From Mesorhizobium carmichaelinearum (GTDB taxonomy: Bacteria > Pseudomonadota > Alphaproteobacteria > Rhizobiales > Rhizobiaceae), in assembly GCF_900199455.1 (NCBI RefSeq), contig NZ_FZQR01000026.1, forward strand, positions 1-64,000: a stretch of DNA of 64,000 bases, in the 5' to 3' direction. The notes under the pieces were generated by a model, which saw only the letters and a program-made list of their open reading frames with translations, was not told where the DNA came from and did no database searches. Of this stretch, positions 16,109 to 24,495 are shown one piece after another. The position numbers were made by a program, and so were the translations under genes. Numbering within the stretch: the stretch's first letter is position 1; each line of letters starts with the position of its first letter.

Positions 16109-16591
16109 TCAGCGCTGCGCCTTCAATATTCTGGCCTCTCGCAGCAAGGATCCACGATCAGTACCGACCATATCGATCAGCTCGCGCGCCTGGGCTTCCG
16201 TAATCCCGGTTTCGCGCGCGAGGAAACGGATGAGAAAGTCTTCTTGCTCCTCCCTGTGCCCACGATCCCGTCGTTTCTCGTCGGCGATGTATGACGATTT
16301 TGGCTGTTCTATCGAACGCGGCGATGGAGCGTCCTGGTTGTCATGCGCGCCTTGCACGGTCAGCGCTGCCTCCTCCGCAGCCGCCAAAAACGCCTGCCGG
16401 GCATTTTCCACCTCCTCCTCTGAAGCCAGTGAGCCCGTGCAAGCCCGCAGCGCGTCCCGGTATCTTGAGCCATGCTCTTCAGGCCACTTCTCCATCAGCA
16501 AGATCGCAGCCTCGGATGCACTAGACAACGTGCGAAGTTCTCCATTTGGCAACTCAACCGTCACTGGAACCCTGAAAAAAGCATCGTGCAT
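16109..16591 (-). CDS. DUF982 protein with C-terminal DUF3606-like helix pair
   Basis: 160 residues. The N-terminal half matches DUF982 (VPVTVELPNGELRTLSSASE, MEKWPEEHGSRYRDAL, ACTGSLASEEEVENARQAF). The C-terminal 45 residues (FLIRFLARETGITEAQAREL) are like the DUF3606 helix-turn-helix-like module. Both are small rhizobial families of unknown function. A GGAAC-N15-CGTT site lies on this strand at 16623-16646, one base shorter than the usual EcfG spacing. The 41-residue protein at 18313-18438 ends in the same GITEAEARELV motif. Confidence 0.7.
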   Translation of the reverse strand: MHDAFFRVPVTVELPNGELRTLSSASEAAILLMEKWPEEHGSRYRDALRACTGSLASEEEVENARQAFLAAAEEAALTVQGAHDNQDAPSPRSIEQPKSSYIADEKRRDRGHREEQEDFLIRFLARETGITEAQARELIDMVGTDRGSLLREARILKAQR

Positions 16592-16838
16592 CGCGTCATC
16601 CCTGTCCCATCATCTCTGAGCGAACGGGAGCGACGACATTCGTTCCAGCGCGATAACCCGTGCTATCTGGGGGGTGCGGCCGTTCGGCGCGGCCCCAGGC
16701 GGCCGGGCGTCGACGAAAGGCTCAGATCCAAGCATCCATTGGCGGCTAGGTTCGTTAAGACTGACGTCAGCGGGCCCCCAAACCGATTAGCCAAGGGCTG
16801 GCGCAATCTCGGATATTCCTAAAGGCGCGACCGTTGCT

Positions 16839-17198
16839 GTGGCCGATGGCAAGAGGCTCAACCTGTTCCGCAATTCAGGAGACGAATCCAATCCAAAACT
16901 GACGGCCTCGGTCGTGGAAGACGTGGCAAACGAGAACAAGGGATCCGGTGCGCGTCATCAGAGCAGCTCCGCCCAGATCGAGGAGGACAGTTTCGCCGCC
17001 GGAACCGCCGATCTGCTCAACCGACAGGTCCTCGGCGGGCAAATCGCCAACCTGATCATCATCGCCGCTCCGCGCACGCTTGGCGAACTGCGCAAGCACT
17101 ATCATCAGAAATTATCGGACGTTCTGATTGGCGAAATCGCCAAGGATCTCACCGGCCATTCGGCCCAGGAGATCGAGAAGGCAGTTGTCAGCGCCTAG
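16839..17198 (+). CDS. Host-attachment-family protein, start uncertain
   Basis: Reads KRLNLFRNSGDESNPKLTA, KGSGARHQSSSAQIEED and LIIIAAPRTLGELRKHYH, all hallmarks of the host attachment protein family (required for plant attachment in Agrobacterium). Homologues begin about eight codons earlier (pattern PKGATVAVADGEKLNLF), and that stretch is present here in frame as IPKGATVAVADG, but its expected ATG is absent. GTG 16839 is the first usable codon. The gene may therefore have a weakened or lost start. It ends naturally with QEIEKAVVSA. Confidence 0.65.
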   Translation: MADGKRLNLFRNSGDESNPKLTASVVEDVANENKGSGARHQSSSAQIEEDSFAAGTADLLNRQVLGGQIANLIIIAAPRTLGELRKHYHQKLSDVLIGEIAKDLTGHSAQEIEKAVVSA

Positions 17199-17281
17199 GC
17201 GCATCATCGACAGGAACTCAAATCTGCATCGCGCTGCGCTATGATCGTCTTCGCGCCTGCGCCGAATTGAAGGACTTTATC

Positions 17282-17785
17282 ATGACAAAATCCATTGGAT
17301 GGCTGGCCGCAGCAGTGCTTTGCATTGGAGCGCCCGCTCAGGCCGCTGACGGCGCCTTTCTGGAATCGTTTGCCGGCAACTGGGTTGGCAAGGGTACGGT
17401 CAAAGTCGACGCCGATTCCCAACCCATAAAAATCAACTGCAAATTTGCATCTGATGCGACGGAAAGCTCTTTGGCGCTTAACGGCAAGTGTACAGGTTAC
17501 GTGGTCTTCTCGCGGGCGATCGGCGCCGACGTGAAGACGAACGGCAAAACCTATACGGGCATATACACCGGATCGAGCACCGGCCCGGCCGGCCTCAGTG
17601 GCAGTCGCTCAGGCAACGCACTGGTCCTCGGCATCCATTGGGCAAAAGAAGTCAATGGCGACCGTGCCGCCCAGCTAAGGCTCGAAAAAGTTGGCGACAA
17701 TGGGATGCGATTGACGACGATCGATAAAGACCCGGCAACCGGCAAAACCATTGTGATCAGTCGGATTGATCTCAGCCGCTCCTAG
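17282..17785 (+). CDS. Secreted hypothetical protein
   Basis: 167 residues from MTKSIGWLAAAVLCIG; GAAGGA lies 8 bases upstream. A clear Sec signal peptide is cleaved after AQA. The mature part is a small beta-rich domain (FAGNWVGKGTVKVDA, CKFASDATESSLALNG, two Cys likely forming a disulphide) ending TIVISRIDLSRS, like periplasmic lipocalin-type proteins of rhizobia. No membrane segment beyond the signal. Function unknown. Confidence 0.65.
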   Translation: MTKSIGWLAAAVLCIGAPAQAADGAFLESFAGNWVGKGTVKVDADSQPIKINCKFASDATESSLALNGKCTGYVVFSRAIGADVKTNGKTYTGIYTGSSTGPAGLSGSRSGNALVLGIHWAKEVNGDRAAQLRLEKVGDNGMRLTTIDKDPATGKTIVISRIDLSRS

Positions 17786-17848
17786 CGTGTTTGGTTGGCC
17801 AAGATCCGGCGCCTCGCTAGTGGGAAGACGGGGCTGCCGCGCCGACTA

Positions 17849-18151
17849 TTACGTGAGCTCGTAGTAAAAATCGCAAATCAAATCCGCGACTTTGACCGCT
17901 TCAAAGTCAGTCATGTGCGCCGCTGTCTCAACAGCCACGGCCTCCATATCGTCCTGATCGATTGCCAGAAGATCCAGTATCTTTGCAAACTTGAACTTGA
18001 GCTCCCGGTCCCCAGCGAATTCATCGATAGTGACGTGCAAAATGTTCACATTTGCGTCGATCAATCGCGTTTGTATGGCGTCGGCAGAGGCTGCCAGCGT
18101 GCGAATTGCCGCGAAAAAGTGCTCTCGCGCATTGGCGTATTTATCGTCCAT
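17849..18151 (-). CDS. Conserved small hypothetical protein, 100 aa
   Basis: MDDKYANAREHFFAAIRTLA with GAAGGT 7 bases upstream. It is entirely helical and acidic (LIDANVNILHVTIDEFAGD, ELKFKFAKILDLLA, CDFYYELT). This is a common small rhizobial protein; function unknown, no motif for catalysis or DNA binding. It converges with the secreted protein gene at 17282-17785. Confidence 0.6.
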   Translation of the reverse strand: MDDKYANAREHFFAAIRTLAASADAIQTRLIDANVNILHVTIDEFAGDRELKFKFAKILDLLAIDQDDMEAVAVETAAHMTDFEAVKVADLICDFYYELT

Positions 18152-18312
18152 TTTGATACCTTCAAAGTTGAAAAGCTGCGCCCTGGACGTGATGCGCGAA
18201 CCGGACTTACGCGTTTGGCATAGGTGGAGTCAACAATGGCGGCCTTCCCGTTGGTCAGTTTGAAATTCAGGGCTTTGCGAATTAATAGCCGCGCTTCCCG
18301 CATGAACGACGA

Positions 18313-18438
18313 TCAATTGGCGCTGCCCAAACAGCTGACAAGCTCGCGAGCTTCCGCTTCAGTGATCCCTGCTTCTTTGACAAGACCGTGAACTACCGGG
18401 CCGTCCCTCGCTCTTTGCGAATCGGGTTCGTCAGCCAT
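18313..18438 (-). CDS. Small protein with DUF3606-like motif, 41 aa
   Basis: The frame reads MADEPDSQRARDGPVVHGLV and then KEAGITEAEARELVSCLGSAN. The GITEAEARELV helix pair is the same as at the end of the DUF982 protein at 16109-16591 and in DUF3606 proteins, which supports coding in spite of the short length. No strong ribosome binding site is seen. Confidence 0.5.
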   Translation of the reverse strand: MADEPDSQRARDGPVVHGLVKEAGITEAEARELVSCLGSAN

Positions 18439-18848
18439 CGGGTGGCCCTACCACAAGGGGTCGGTTCATATGTCTTTGTTAATAGACGCGTCTGGCCGAT
18501 TTTGTCTACTGAACCGTCGCCTGCTTTCGAACGGCATAGGGGCGATTGAAAGAGTCGATCGCTTTCGCCCTGGCGGAAAAGGGAGTTGGCCATGCCATTG
18601 ACGGGAATAGCGGCCGTGACGATGCCGCTTGGCTGATCATGTCAGCATTTACGAACGGCGCGAATAGTCTGGACGAACTGTGGGCGGCGCTTGAGACAGA
18701 AGAGCGTCGCCAAGCTTAGGCGTTTTACGCCTCTTATGCGCCGCGCACTTTCGACTGTTCCGGGGCATGGGCCAGTACTCCTCAAACGGCTGGACGGTGT
18801 GCGAGCCTGCGGATAAAATGCTGTTGACCGACAGGATATACAGCACCG
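18439..18848. other. Intergenic stretch, nothing recognised
   Basis: About 410 bases with short frames on both strands, none with a start signal plus recognisable product. It must hold the promoter for the zinc-ribbon gene at 18849. Confidence 0.35.
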
Positions 18849-19064
18849 ATGGACAGCAAGCGGCTCGACCACAAACTGGACTGCAAAGCGTGCGGGACGA
18901 TCCTGATGGACATCCCGAACAACGCAGAGGAGCACACGGCCATTCATTGCAGCCAGTGTGGCGCGTACCTCGGGGAATGGGGAGAACTGCAGGATGATTT
19001 TCACAAGCAGGCCCGAGACGCGCAGGCCTTCGACCTGAACCACGGTAATATCCTGAAGAAGTAG
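18849..19064 (+). CDS. Small zinc-ribbon-like protein, 71 aa
   Basis: MDSKRLDHKLDCKACGTILM followed by HCSQCGAYLGEWGELQDDF. Two CxxC pairs about 23 residues apart, with a His beside the second, form a zinc ribbon. The C-terminal third is helical (HKQARDAQAFDLNHGNILKK). Well-conserved small rhizobial protein without assigned function; possibly a nucleic-acid or protein-binding adaptor. Confidence 0.65.
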   Translation: MDSKRLDHKLDCKACGTILMDIPNNAEEHTAIHCSQCGAYLGEWGELQDDFHKQARDAQAFDLNHGNILKK

Positions 19065-19486
19065 TCCAACAGGCGTAACGGATCGCTTCTGGTCGAATTT
19101 GCCGCGGCGAGCGCGCCGTTCTGCCTCGCTGCGCAAATGCTTCAAGCGATCATGGTCTCGGTTTTGTCCAGAGAGCAATTGACGGCAGCCTTATAGCATT
19201 GATCAAATCACAGCCGACACAGCGTGCCTTTCTTGGCCATTAGGTAGGAGTTTCGGTGTCGCGCTCGCAAGGGCTATGGCTTGTGGCGATCAACCCGTTA
19301 GGAACCGGCGTGGCGTGGCGGCAGCATCGAAGCCAATGGACGACAACGCCGATGACACGACGAAAGCGATGGTAAGTGCGCTTTGCTCGTGAGAAGCCGC
19401 CGCTATCCAAAAGAAAACGGCATCCGAACATTCAGCCGGGCTACTGCTCGCCCCCGGGGCGAGCCCGACACCAGTTGGCATCGCCT
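19065..19486. other. Intergenic stretch, nothing recognised
   Basis: About 420 bases. Short frames (for example 19240-19431 minus) lack ribosome binding sites and familiar motifs. Confidence 0.35.
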
Positions 19487-19511
19487 GGAACATAACCCGC
19501 ATCGACTCGTT
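19487..19511 (+). promoter_or_regulatory. EcfG-type promoter
   Basis: GGAAC at 19487-19491, 16 bases, CGTT at 19508-19511. This is the consensus of the alphaproteobacterial general-stress sigma factor EcfG. It lies 32 bases before the GTG of the next gene. Confidence 0.6.
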
Positions 19512-19543
19512 CCGTGAGAAACGCACGGCTACCCAGGGGATAA

Positions 19544-19777
19544 GTGGCGTCGAATCCAGTCGATCAAATCTTCGTCGTCACGTCCTTTGATCTGGACGAG
19601 AGCGGAGTTCTGGTCCCCTCCTATAAGCCCGCACAGCCTGAAAGCGAAAAGGACGCGATCGCTTTGGCATCCGCACTTGCTGGCAAGCACGCCGGTTTGA
19701 TTGCGTGGAGCAAACCTGCCGGAGGAACCACGAAGAAGGTGCTGTTTCAAAGAGGCGACGTCGGTGAATTGGAATGA
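19544..19777 (+). CDS. Small hypothetical stress protein, 77 aa
   Basis: GTG start after AGGGGATA. The product reads VDQIFVVTSFDLDESGVLVP and then SEKDAIALASALAGKHAGLIAWSKPA, a compact alpha/beta protein with no signal or membrane segment. An EcfG-type promoter sits directly upstream, so induction by general stress is likely. Function unknown. The end reads KVLFQRGDVGELE. Confidence 0.55.
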   Translation: MASNPVDQIFVVTSFDLDESGVLVPSYKPAQPESEKDAIALASALAGKHAGLIAWSKPAGGTTKKVLFQRGDVGELE

Positions 19778-20107
19778 CGACGCATCAACGCCCCTGCCAG
19801 CCATGAAGAGTCTGCCAGCCCCTTGCAACTTCAGCCGCTAGAAACGCGTGAACGCCTTCATGGACGTAGAAAACTCGGCGACCCGCGGCACTACGACTTC
19901 ACGCAGTTGAAATGAATGCCTATCAACCATTCACTGGACTAAACACAGCTTACCAGCCGCTCTGCGGTGCGATGTCCATCTGTTAGATGCCTGGCAGTGG
20001 GCGTCGAGCCAATCCCCGTGAGCTTGGCAGCATGCTGGAAACGCTTGCTCGGTGCCATGAAATGGCGCCTCCGATCAACCCAGCGCGTTCAAGGCGCTCT
20101 TTCAAGA
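19778..20107. other. Intergenic stretch, nothing recognised
   Basis: About 330 bases; no supported gene. The right end leads into the promoter at 20108-20132. Confidence 0.35.
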
Positions 20108-20132
20108 TGAACCTTACGACCGGCAGAGCGTT
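20108..20132 (+). promoter_or_regulatory. EcfG-like promoter (one mismatch)
   Basis: TGAAC at 20108-20112, 16 bases, CGTT at 20129-20132. One mismatch in the -35 element. The membrane peptide gene starts 25 bases later. Confidence 0.4.
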
Positions 20133-20157
20133 CTATGAGTTCTAAGGAGAGATCGCG

Positions 20158-20301
20158 ATGGGCTGGGTTTTTGGGGTAGCGTTTGCGCTGGTTTTGTTGT
20201 TCGCCGTTCTGTTGGCCGTTACAGCACATCGGGATCTTCAGAGTTCTCCCATTTTTCATCGCCTGCGGCGTCGGCGAACCGACGCCGGACATGCCGAATA
20301 G
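20158..20301 (+). CDS. Small single-pass membrane protein, 47 aa
   Basis: ATG follows AAGGAG by about 8 bases. The first 23 residues form one hydrophobic helix (WVFGVAFALVLLFAVLLAV), then a basic tail (HRLRRRRTDAG). The strong ribosome binding site and the EcfG-like promoter upstream argue that this is a real, stress-induced small membrane protein. Function unknown. Confidence 0.55.
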   Translation: MGWVFGVAFALVLLFAVLLAVTAHRDLQSSPIFHRLRRRRTDAGHAE

Positions 20302-20634
20302 TTGTGCGGGGCGACCTTCTCTCTCCCCGATTGCCGCCGGCGTCAGAGGAGGGCCGCCCGTTCGCAAGCGATCCCATCCGCCCCGCTCGAGGCGCAGCCC
20401 ATCTCCGCTCGCCGGCATTGGCCCGCCTCTCTGCCGCGCGCTCATGCGCCCCTGGAAGGCATGCCGGCCTTCGGCATGTAACGGGAAAGGAATAGACCAT
20501 GACGACCAATGAAACGAGTGCGATTACCGCACCTCGCTAGCGGGGCGGCATAGAGGTGTTCATTCCGCTGAACAAAGTTGAAGAAACGGCCCCCGCAACG
20601 CGCGCAAGCCCCCGCACAGCGAGGCGGGCCCATA
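20302..20634. other. Intergenic stretch, nothing recognised
   Basis: About 330 bases, GC-rich, with overlapping short frames on both strands but no recognised product. It lies at the 3' end of the convergent transporter gene. Confidence 0.35.
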
Positions 20635-21918
20635 TTACCACGTCGCAAAGAGGCCAACCGCAGCCACGGCCATGACCGCGGTGGCAAGCCAACCGACAAG
20701 TTTTAGCCCTGTCGGCAGTTGAAACTCTCCCATGGCCGCGCGCTTGCCCGACAGATGCATCATCATACCCATGACTGGCACAGCTACGACGCCATTGATA
20801 ACCGCGCTCCAAAACAGAGCCTTTATCGGATCGATCGGGGTGAAATTGAGGGCGACGCCAACCAGCGTCGCCACAGCAATCGTGCTGTAAAACGCTTTGG
20901 CCCGATGCGGCTTTTTGGCTAATCCCACGTTCCAGCCGAGTGTCTCTCCCAACGCATAGGCGGACGATCCGGCGAGTACGGGCAAGGCCAGCAAGCCCGT
21001 GCCAATAATTCCAAGCGCAAAGACGAAGAACGCAAACTGACCGGCGATCGGACGAAGCGCCTCGACCGCCTGCGACGAGGTCTGAATGTCGGTCACACCG
21101 TTGGCATTGAGCGTGGCCGCCGTTGTCACGATAATAAAGAGGGCAACGGCGTTGGAAATGGCCATGCCAAAATAGGTATCGATGCGGATACGTGTCAGTT
21201 CTTCTGGGGCCTGTTCGGGAGCGACTTTGAGCGGCGAGGCCTCATCGCGCTCCTTAACCTCCTCCACCTCCTGTCCAGCTTGCCAGAAAAAGAGATAAGG
21301 GCTGATCGTCGTTCCAAGGATGGCGACGACGGAAGTAATATATTGGTTATCGAAGCTGATATGAGGAACAATCAGGTTGTAGCCGACCGTCGCCCAAGGC
21401 ACGTTCGCCACGAAGGCCACGGCAACATAGGCCAGAAGTGACAGCGTCAGCCACTTCAGTGCAGACACATAGCGGGAGTAACGGGAAAAGATTTCAAGCA
21501 GGACGGTCACGATGCCAAACGCGGCAACGTAGAGCAGCTGCGGCCCGCCAATAATTAGTTTTAGCGCAGCTCCCATTGCTCCCAGGTCGGCGCCGATGTT
21601 GATGATATTGGCGACCATGAGCAACGAAACGATGGAAATTCCAACGCTGGCCGGATAGTGCTTTCGCAGATTGCCCGCGATACCTCGACCGGTGACACGG
21701 CCGATCCTGGCGCTGATCTCCTGGATGGCGCACATCAGAGGCCAGCTGAACAACATGACCCAGCCCATGCCATAGCCGAACTGGGCACCGACCTGGGAAT
21801 AGGTCGCGATGCCGCTTGGATCGTCGTCAGAGGCTCCCGTAATCAGCCCGGGTCCAAGGATGCCAAGCAGTCGCGGCTTGGATGGCCCGACAACCGGGTT
21901 TGCTGCATTTGCGTCCAC
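20635..21918 (-). CDS. NRAMP-related divalent metal transporter with non-canonical site
   Basis: 427 residues, about eleven membrane helices, opening LGILGPGLITGASDDDPSGI. NRAMP transporters bind Mn2+/Fe2+ through DPGN in helix 1 and a Met in helix 6 (MPHN). Here helix 1 has DPSG (33-36) and helix 6 reads TTISPYLFFWQ (203-213) without the metal-selecting Met. That divergence is known for NRAMP-related proteins that move Mg2+ or other substrates, so the cargo may not be Mn/Fe; this is inference. The remaining helices (NIINIGADLGAMG, ALGIIGTGLLALPVLAG) are typical. No regulatory site was identified. Confidence 0.75.
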   Translation of the reverse strand: MDANAANPVVGPSKPRLLGILGPGLITGASDDDPSGIATYSQVGAQFGYGMGWVMLFSWPLMCAIQEISARIGRVTGRGIAGNLRKHYPASVGISIVSLLMVANIINIGADLGAMGAALKLIIGGPQLLYVAAFGIVTVLLEIFSRYSRYVSALKWLTLSLLAYVAVAFVANVPWATVGYNLIVPHISFDNQYITSVVAILGTTISPYLFFWQAGQEVEEVKERDEASPLKVAPEQAPEELTRIRIDTYFGMAISNAVALFIIVTTAATLNANGVTDIQTSSQAVEALRPIAGQFAFFVFALGIIGTGLLALPVLAGSSAYALGETLGWNVGLAKKPHRAKAFYSTIAVATLVGVALNFTPIDPIKALFWSAVINGVVAVPVMGMMMHLSGKRAAMGEFQLPTGLKLVGWLATAVMAVAAVGLFATW

Positions 21919-22120
21919 GATTAAACCCCGCCGAATGTAAAAATCCGTCAGCCAACGTGCGGGATCGCTAAAGGTCCCGATCTAAGATTGGCCGCAGAAA
22001 TTTTTACGGAAAACGAGAGCAGATCCTGCACAGAGGAGCCCCACCGACCAGGAAGACGATGTTCTGAGGCGGCGACACCAGCATTCCGCTGGCCTCAAGA
22101 AAAGTTGATCCCATTCGCGC

Positions 22121-22234
22121 TCATGAAAACCAGCCAAACGTAAGGCTGACCATCAACACCGCGACCAGGATTGAAACCGGCACAGCGACGAACAGCCCTG
22201 CCTCTAAAAATCGTGTTTCTTTGTCGCTGAACAT
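22121..22234 (-). CDS. Single-pass membrane peptide, 37 aa
   Basis: MFSDKETRFLEAGLFVAVPV and then a hydrophobic run to LTFGWFS. One helix of about 20 residues covers residues 12-34. A decayed homologue with the same flanking DNA lies at 4655-4760, which shows that the unit is mobile or duplicated. No clear ribosome binding site is seen. Coding is supported by the intact frame here and by the preserved N-terminal residues in the broken copy. Confidence 0.45.
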   Translation of the reverse strand: MFSDKETRFLEAGLFVAVPVSILVAVLMVSLTFGWFS

Positions 22235-22591
22235 TAGGCGCGCCTTATGCATGCTCGTTGAACGCCAGGAAGCTGCGAACCCCTGGTTCGGTTCCGGCCG
22301 CCCACCTTACAAATTAGTATGAATGGGTCGGCCGCTCCCCTTGAACAGATGATGGAAGGGCATGGCTGCCAGGTTTTGACAACTAGTCGAGTGAAGCCTA
22401 ATTCACCACCGGCCCCACTCCGGTGGATGTTTCGGCACGAACGGCGGAAATCCTCTCTAAAGTCTCAATAGCGCGATCCATTAGTCCTTCCTGAACTCCA
22501 TCTGAACACCGTCTTCAGCATCGGTTCGAACGGCATCTCCTAAAAAGAAGCCGTTCAACGTGCGGTCCCGGCCGCCAAAGGAGACGCTCTC
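22235..22591. other. Intergenic stretch before the curlin cluster
   Basis: About 360 bases with no gene. The left part is homologous to 4761-4800. The right part holds the leader of the curlin operon, with AAAGGAG before the start at 22592. Confidence 0.4.
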
Positions 22592-23029
22592 ATGATCCGC
22601 AATTCTTTCATCGCAACCGCGCTCGCCGCTCTTGTCGGCATTACCGCCGCCGCCCCGGCCATGGCCAACGACGTGAGCATCGAGCAATATGGCTGGTCGA
22701 ACTCCGCCGGCGGTGCCCAGAACGGCTTCAAGAACCGTATCCGGGTCTACCAGGACGGCCGCTTCAACACGGTGATCGGCCAGCAGCGCGGCCGCCACAA
22801 CCTTTCGGCCATCGGCCAGGAAGGGGTCGGCAACTACGGCGCCACCTATCAGACCGGCAACCGCAACGTAGCCGGCGTCGCCCAGTTCGGCTCCAACCAC
22901 ACCACCATCCTGACCCAGGACGGTAACGGCAACATCGCCGCCGGCGTGCAGGTTGGCCACGGCTGCGATGCCAATGTCAGCCAGGGCGGCAGCGGCAACG
23001 TCGCCGCCTTCGTCCAGGCCTGCCCATAA
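22592..23029 (+). CDS. Curlin-repeat amyloid subunit (CsgA/CsgB-like)
   Basis: 145 residues with a Sec signal (cleavage after APAMA) and five or so curlin-type repeats of the form xxQxGxxNxAxxxQxG, for example VYQDGRFNTVIGQQRGRHN, AIGQEGVGN and LTQDGNGNIAAGVQ. Such repeats stack into extracellular cross-beta fibres (curli) used in biofilm and attachment. CGHD-like and final Cys residues (HGCDANV, VQACP) may form a disulphide, which is unusual for curlins. AAAGGAG lies before the ATG. The csgH homologue follows after 70 bases. The exporter genes csgEFG are not in the window. Confidence 0.8.
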   Translation: MIRNSFIATALAALVGITAAAPAMANDVSIEQYGWSNSAGGAQNGFKNRIRVYQDGRFNTVIGQQRGRHNLSAIGQEGVGNYGATYQTGNRNVAGVAQFGSNHTTILTQDGNGNIAAGVQVGHGCDANVSQGGSGNVAAFVQACP

Positions 23030-23099
23030 ACACGGCAACGTCCGGGTGGCCGCGGAAAGATTCCGCGGCCACGGCTACCGAACGCCAAGGAGACGAATC

Positions 23100-23501
23100 A
23101 TGCCCCGCATCGTCAAGTATTCCCGCCGCGTCATGGCGGCACTCGCTATGGTTCTGATCCCGGCCGGCGCGCTGGCGACCATGGCCACCGCCGACCAGCC
23201 CATAGAACCGGTCCGCTGCGAGATCCGCACCACGCCGGAAAGCAGCATGGTCACGTTGGAGGCGCTCGCCCATGCACATCGAAACGTGAGCGGCACCTAT
23301 TCCTTCCATGTCGAGGGTGCCGGCCGGTCCGGCGGCACCAATATCGTGCAGGGCGGCGCCTTCAGCGCCGCGCCCGGTAAGCCAGCCACGCTCGGCGCAG
23401 TCACGCTCGACGCGAACGGCGCCGTCTACGACGCCAAGTTGGAGGTCACGGTCGATGGCAAGAGCGTAGGCTGCGCCAAGCGGGTCGGCGGCGCGACCTG
23501 A
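23100..23501 (+). CDS. csgH: CsgH-like curli assembly inhibitor
   Basis: 133 residues: signal peptide (to about residue 32), then one immunoglobulin-like domain with PVRCEIRTTPESSMVTLEA, VSGTYSFHVEG, IVQGGAFSAAPG and a second Cys in KSVGCAKR. This matches CsgH, the alphaproteobacterial periplasmic chaperone that stops curlin from polymerising before export. AAGGAGACG lies 7 bases before the ATG. It sits between two curlin genes as expected of a curli operon. A terminator follows directly. Confidence 0.75.
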   Translation: MPRIVKYSRRVMAALAMVLIPAGALATMATADQPIEPVRCEIRTTPESSMVTLEALAHAHRNVSGTYSFHVEGAGRSGGTNIVQGGAFSAAPGKPATLGAVTLDANGAVYDAKLEVTVDGKSVGCAKRVGGAT

Positions 23502-23521
23502 TCGCATCGCTAGATTTATAA

Positions 23522-23549
23522 AAAGGGCGTCGGCATTCGGCGCCCTTTC
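23522..23549 (+). terminator. Rho-independent terminator after csgH
   Basis: Stem AAAGGGCG / CGCCCTTT with an 11-base loop and a short T end, 20 bases after the stop codon. Confidence 0.7.
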
Positions 23550-23672
23550 TAGGTGCGAAAGGCGAGGAGAAAAAATGACTGAACGACAGCTGAACGAAGG
23601 ATTCCGGCAGGGTTCAGCCACGAGATGAGAAGGTTGGCCATAGGCTGAGGCAGCCGGAAAATGGAGACTAAG

Positions 23673-24086
23673 ATGACCCGCAATATGTTCAAAACCCTTA
23701 CCGCCGCTCTCGTTGCCGGCAGCATCGGCCAGGCGGCGCTGTCTGCACCGGCTTACGCGGGCGGCTCGGTTTCGGTGACATTTGCTCCTGACAACGCCCG
23801 CGACGCTGGCGCGCTGGCGACCGGCCTGCGCGTCTACTCACTGTATCGCGGTCTGCATGGCGCAAGCATCCGTCAGTCGGGACACGGCAACGCCGCCGGC
23901 ATCGGCCAGAACGGCCGCGGCAATCTGGGCATCATCCAGCAGGTGGGCAACGGCCATTCCGCCACCCTACGGCAAAATGGCAATGACAACGCTTACGGCA
24001 TTTTCCAATTCGGCAGAAACACCGACGCCAATGTCGTTCAGAACGGCAATGATGAGGGCGGCGCCGCCTTCAGCTACGGCTGGTAG
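23673..24086 (+). CDS. Curlin-repeat protein, second subunit
   Basis: 137 residues from MTRNMFKTLTAALVAG; ATG 23673 is preferred because GGAG lies 7 bases before it (an ATG four codons earlier has no site). Signal peptide cleaved near APAYA. Curlin-type repeats: IRQSGHGNAAGIGQNGRGN, IIQQVGNGHSATLRQNGNDN and YGIFQFGRNTDANVVQNG. This may be the major subunit or the nucleator; sequence does not decide. The terminator at 23522 separates it from csgH, so it may have its own promoter. Confidence 0.8.
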   Translation: MTRNMFKTLTAALVAGSIGQAALSAPAYAGGSVSVTFAPDNARDAGALATGLRVYSLYRGLHGASIRQSGHGNAAGIGQNGRGNLGIIQQVGNGHSATLRQNGNDNAYGIFQFGRNTDANVVQNGNDEGGAAFSYGW

Positions 24087-24495
24087 TGGCCGACGACTGA
24101 TCGCGAATCGGACCCGCATAATCGTTGCTCGTCGTCAGCGGCTCGCTTGCCTGGGCCGCCCGCAAGAGCGCCTCCTCGCTATCCAACATGGAGCATGAAG
24201 GTGCGCCTGAAAAGGCGCTCGGAAATTACACGAACGGGGGTGATAGCTTTGAGACGAGATTTTCGTGCTCTTCATACGCCTTCCAGCAGGAGCGATTGGC
24301 GCTCGAATATGCCGAGCATGCCTGCAAAATTTTGCCGGGAAAGTGCCTTTTGCAGCTATGCCATTTCAAGGATGTATCGATTTGTGAAGCGGCATCCTAA
24401 CATTCGCCATTTTTTAGATGCCGCTTATATTGCGTTAAAAGCCGCACCTGATCGCAAACGACGCTCGGGGCAAAAGAGTAGGGAAGGATAATTTC
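24087..24495. other. Intergenic stretch with a long hairpin
   Basis: No supported gene. AAGCGGCATC at 24387-24396 pairs with GATGCCGCTT at 24417-24426 around a 20-base AT-rich loop. It lies about 70 bases before the next gene, so it could be a leader structure or an operator. Confidence 0.4.

Noticed and set aside
16623..16646. EcfG promoter before the DUF982 gene at 16109-16591
   Set aside because: Both boxes fit but the spacer is 15 bases rather than 16-17; kept only as a remark.
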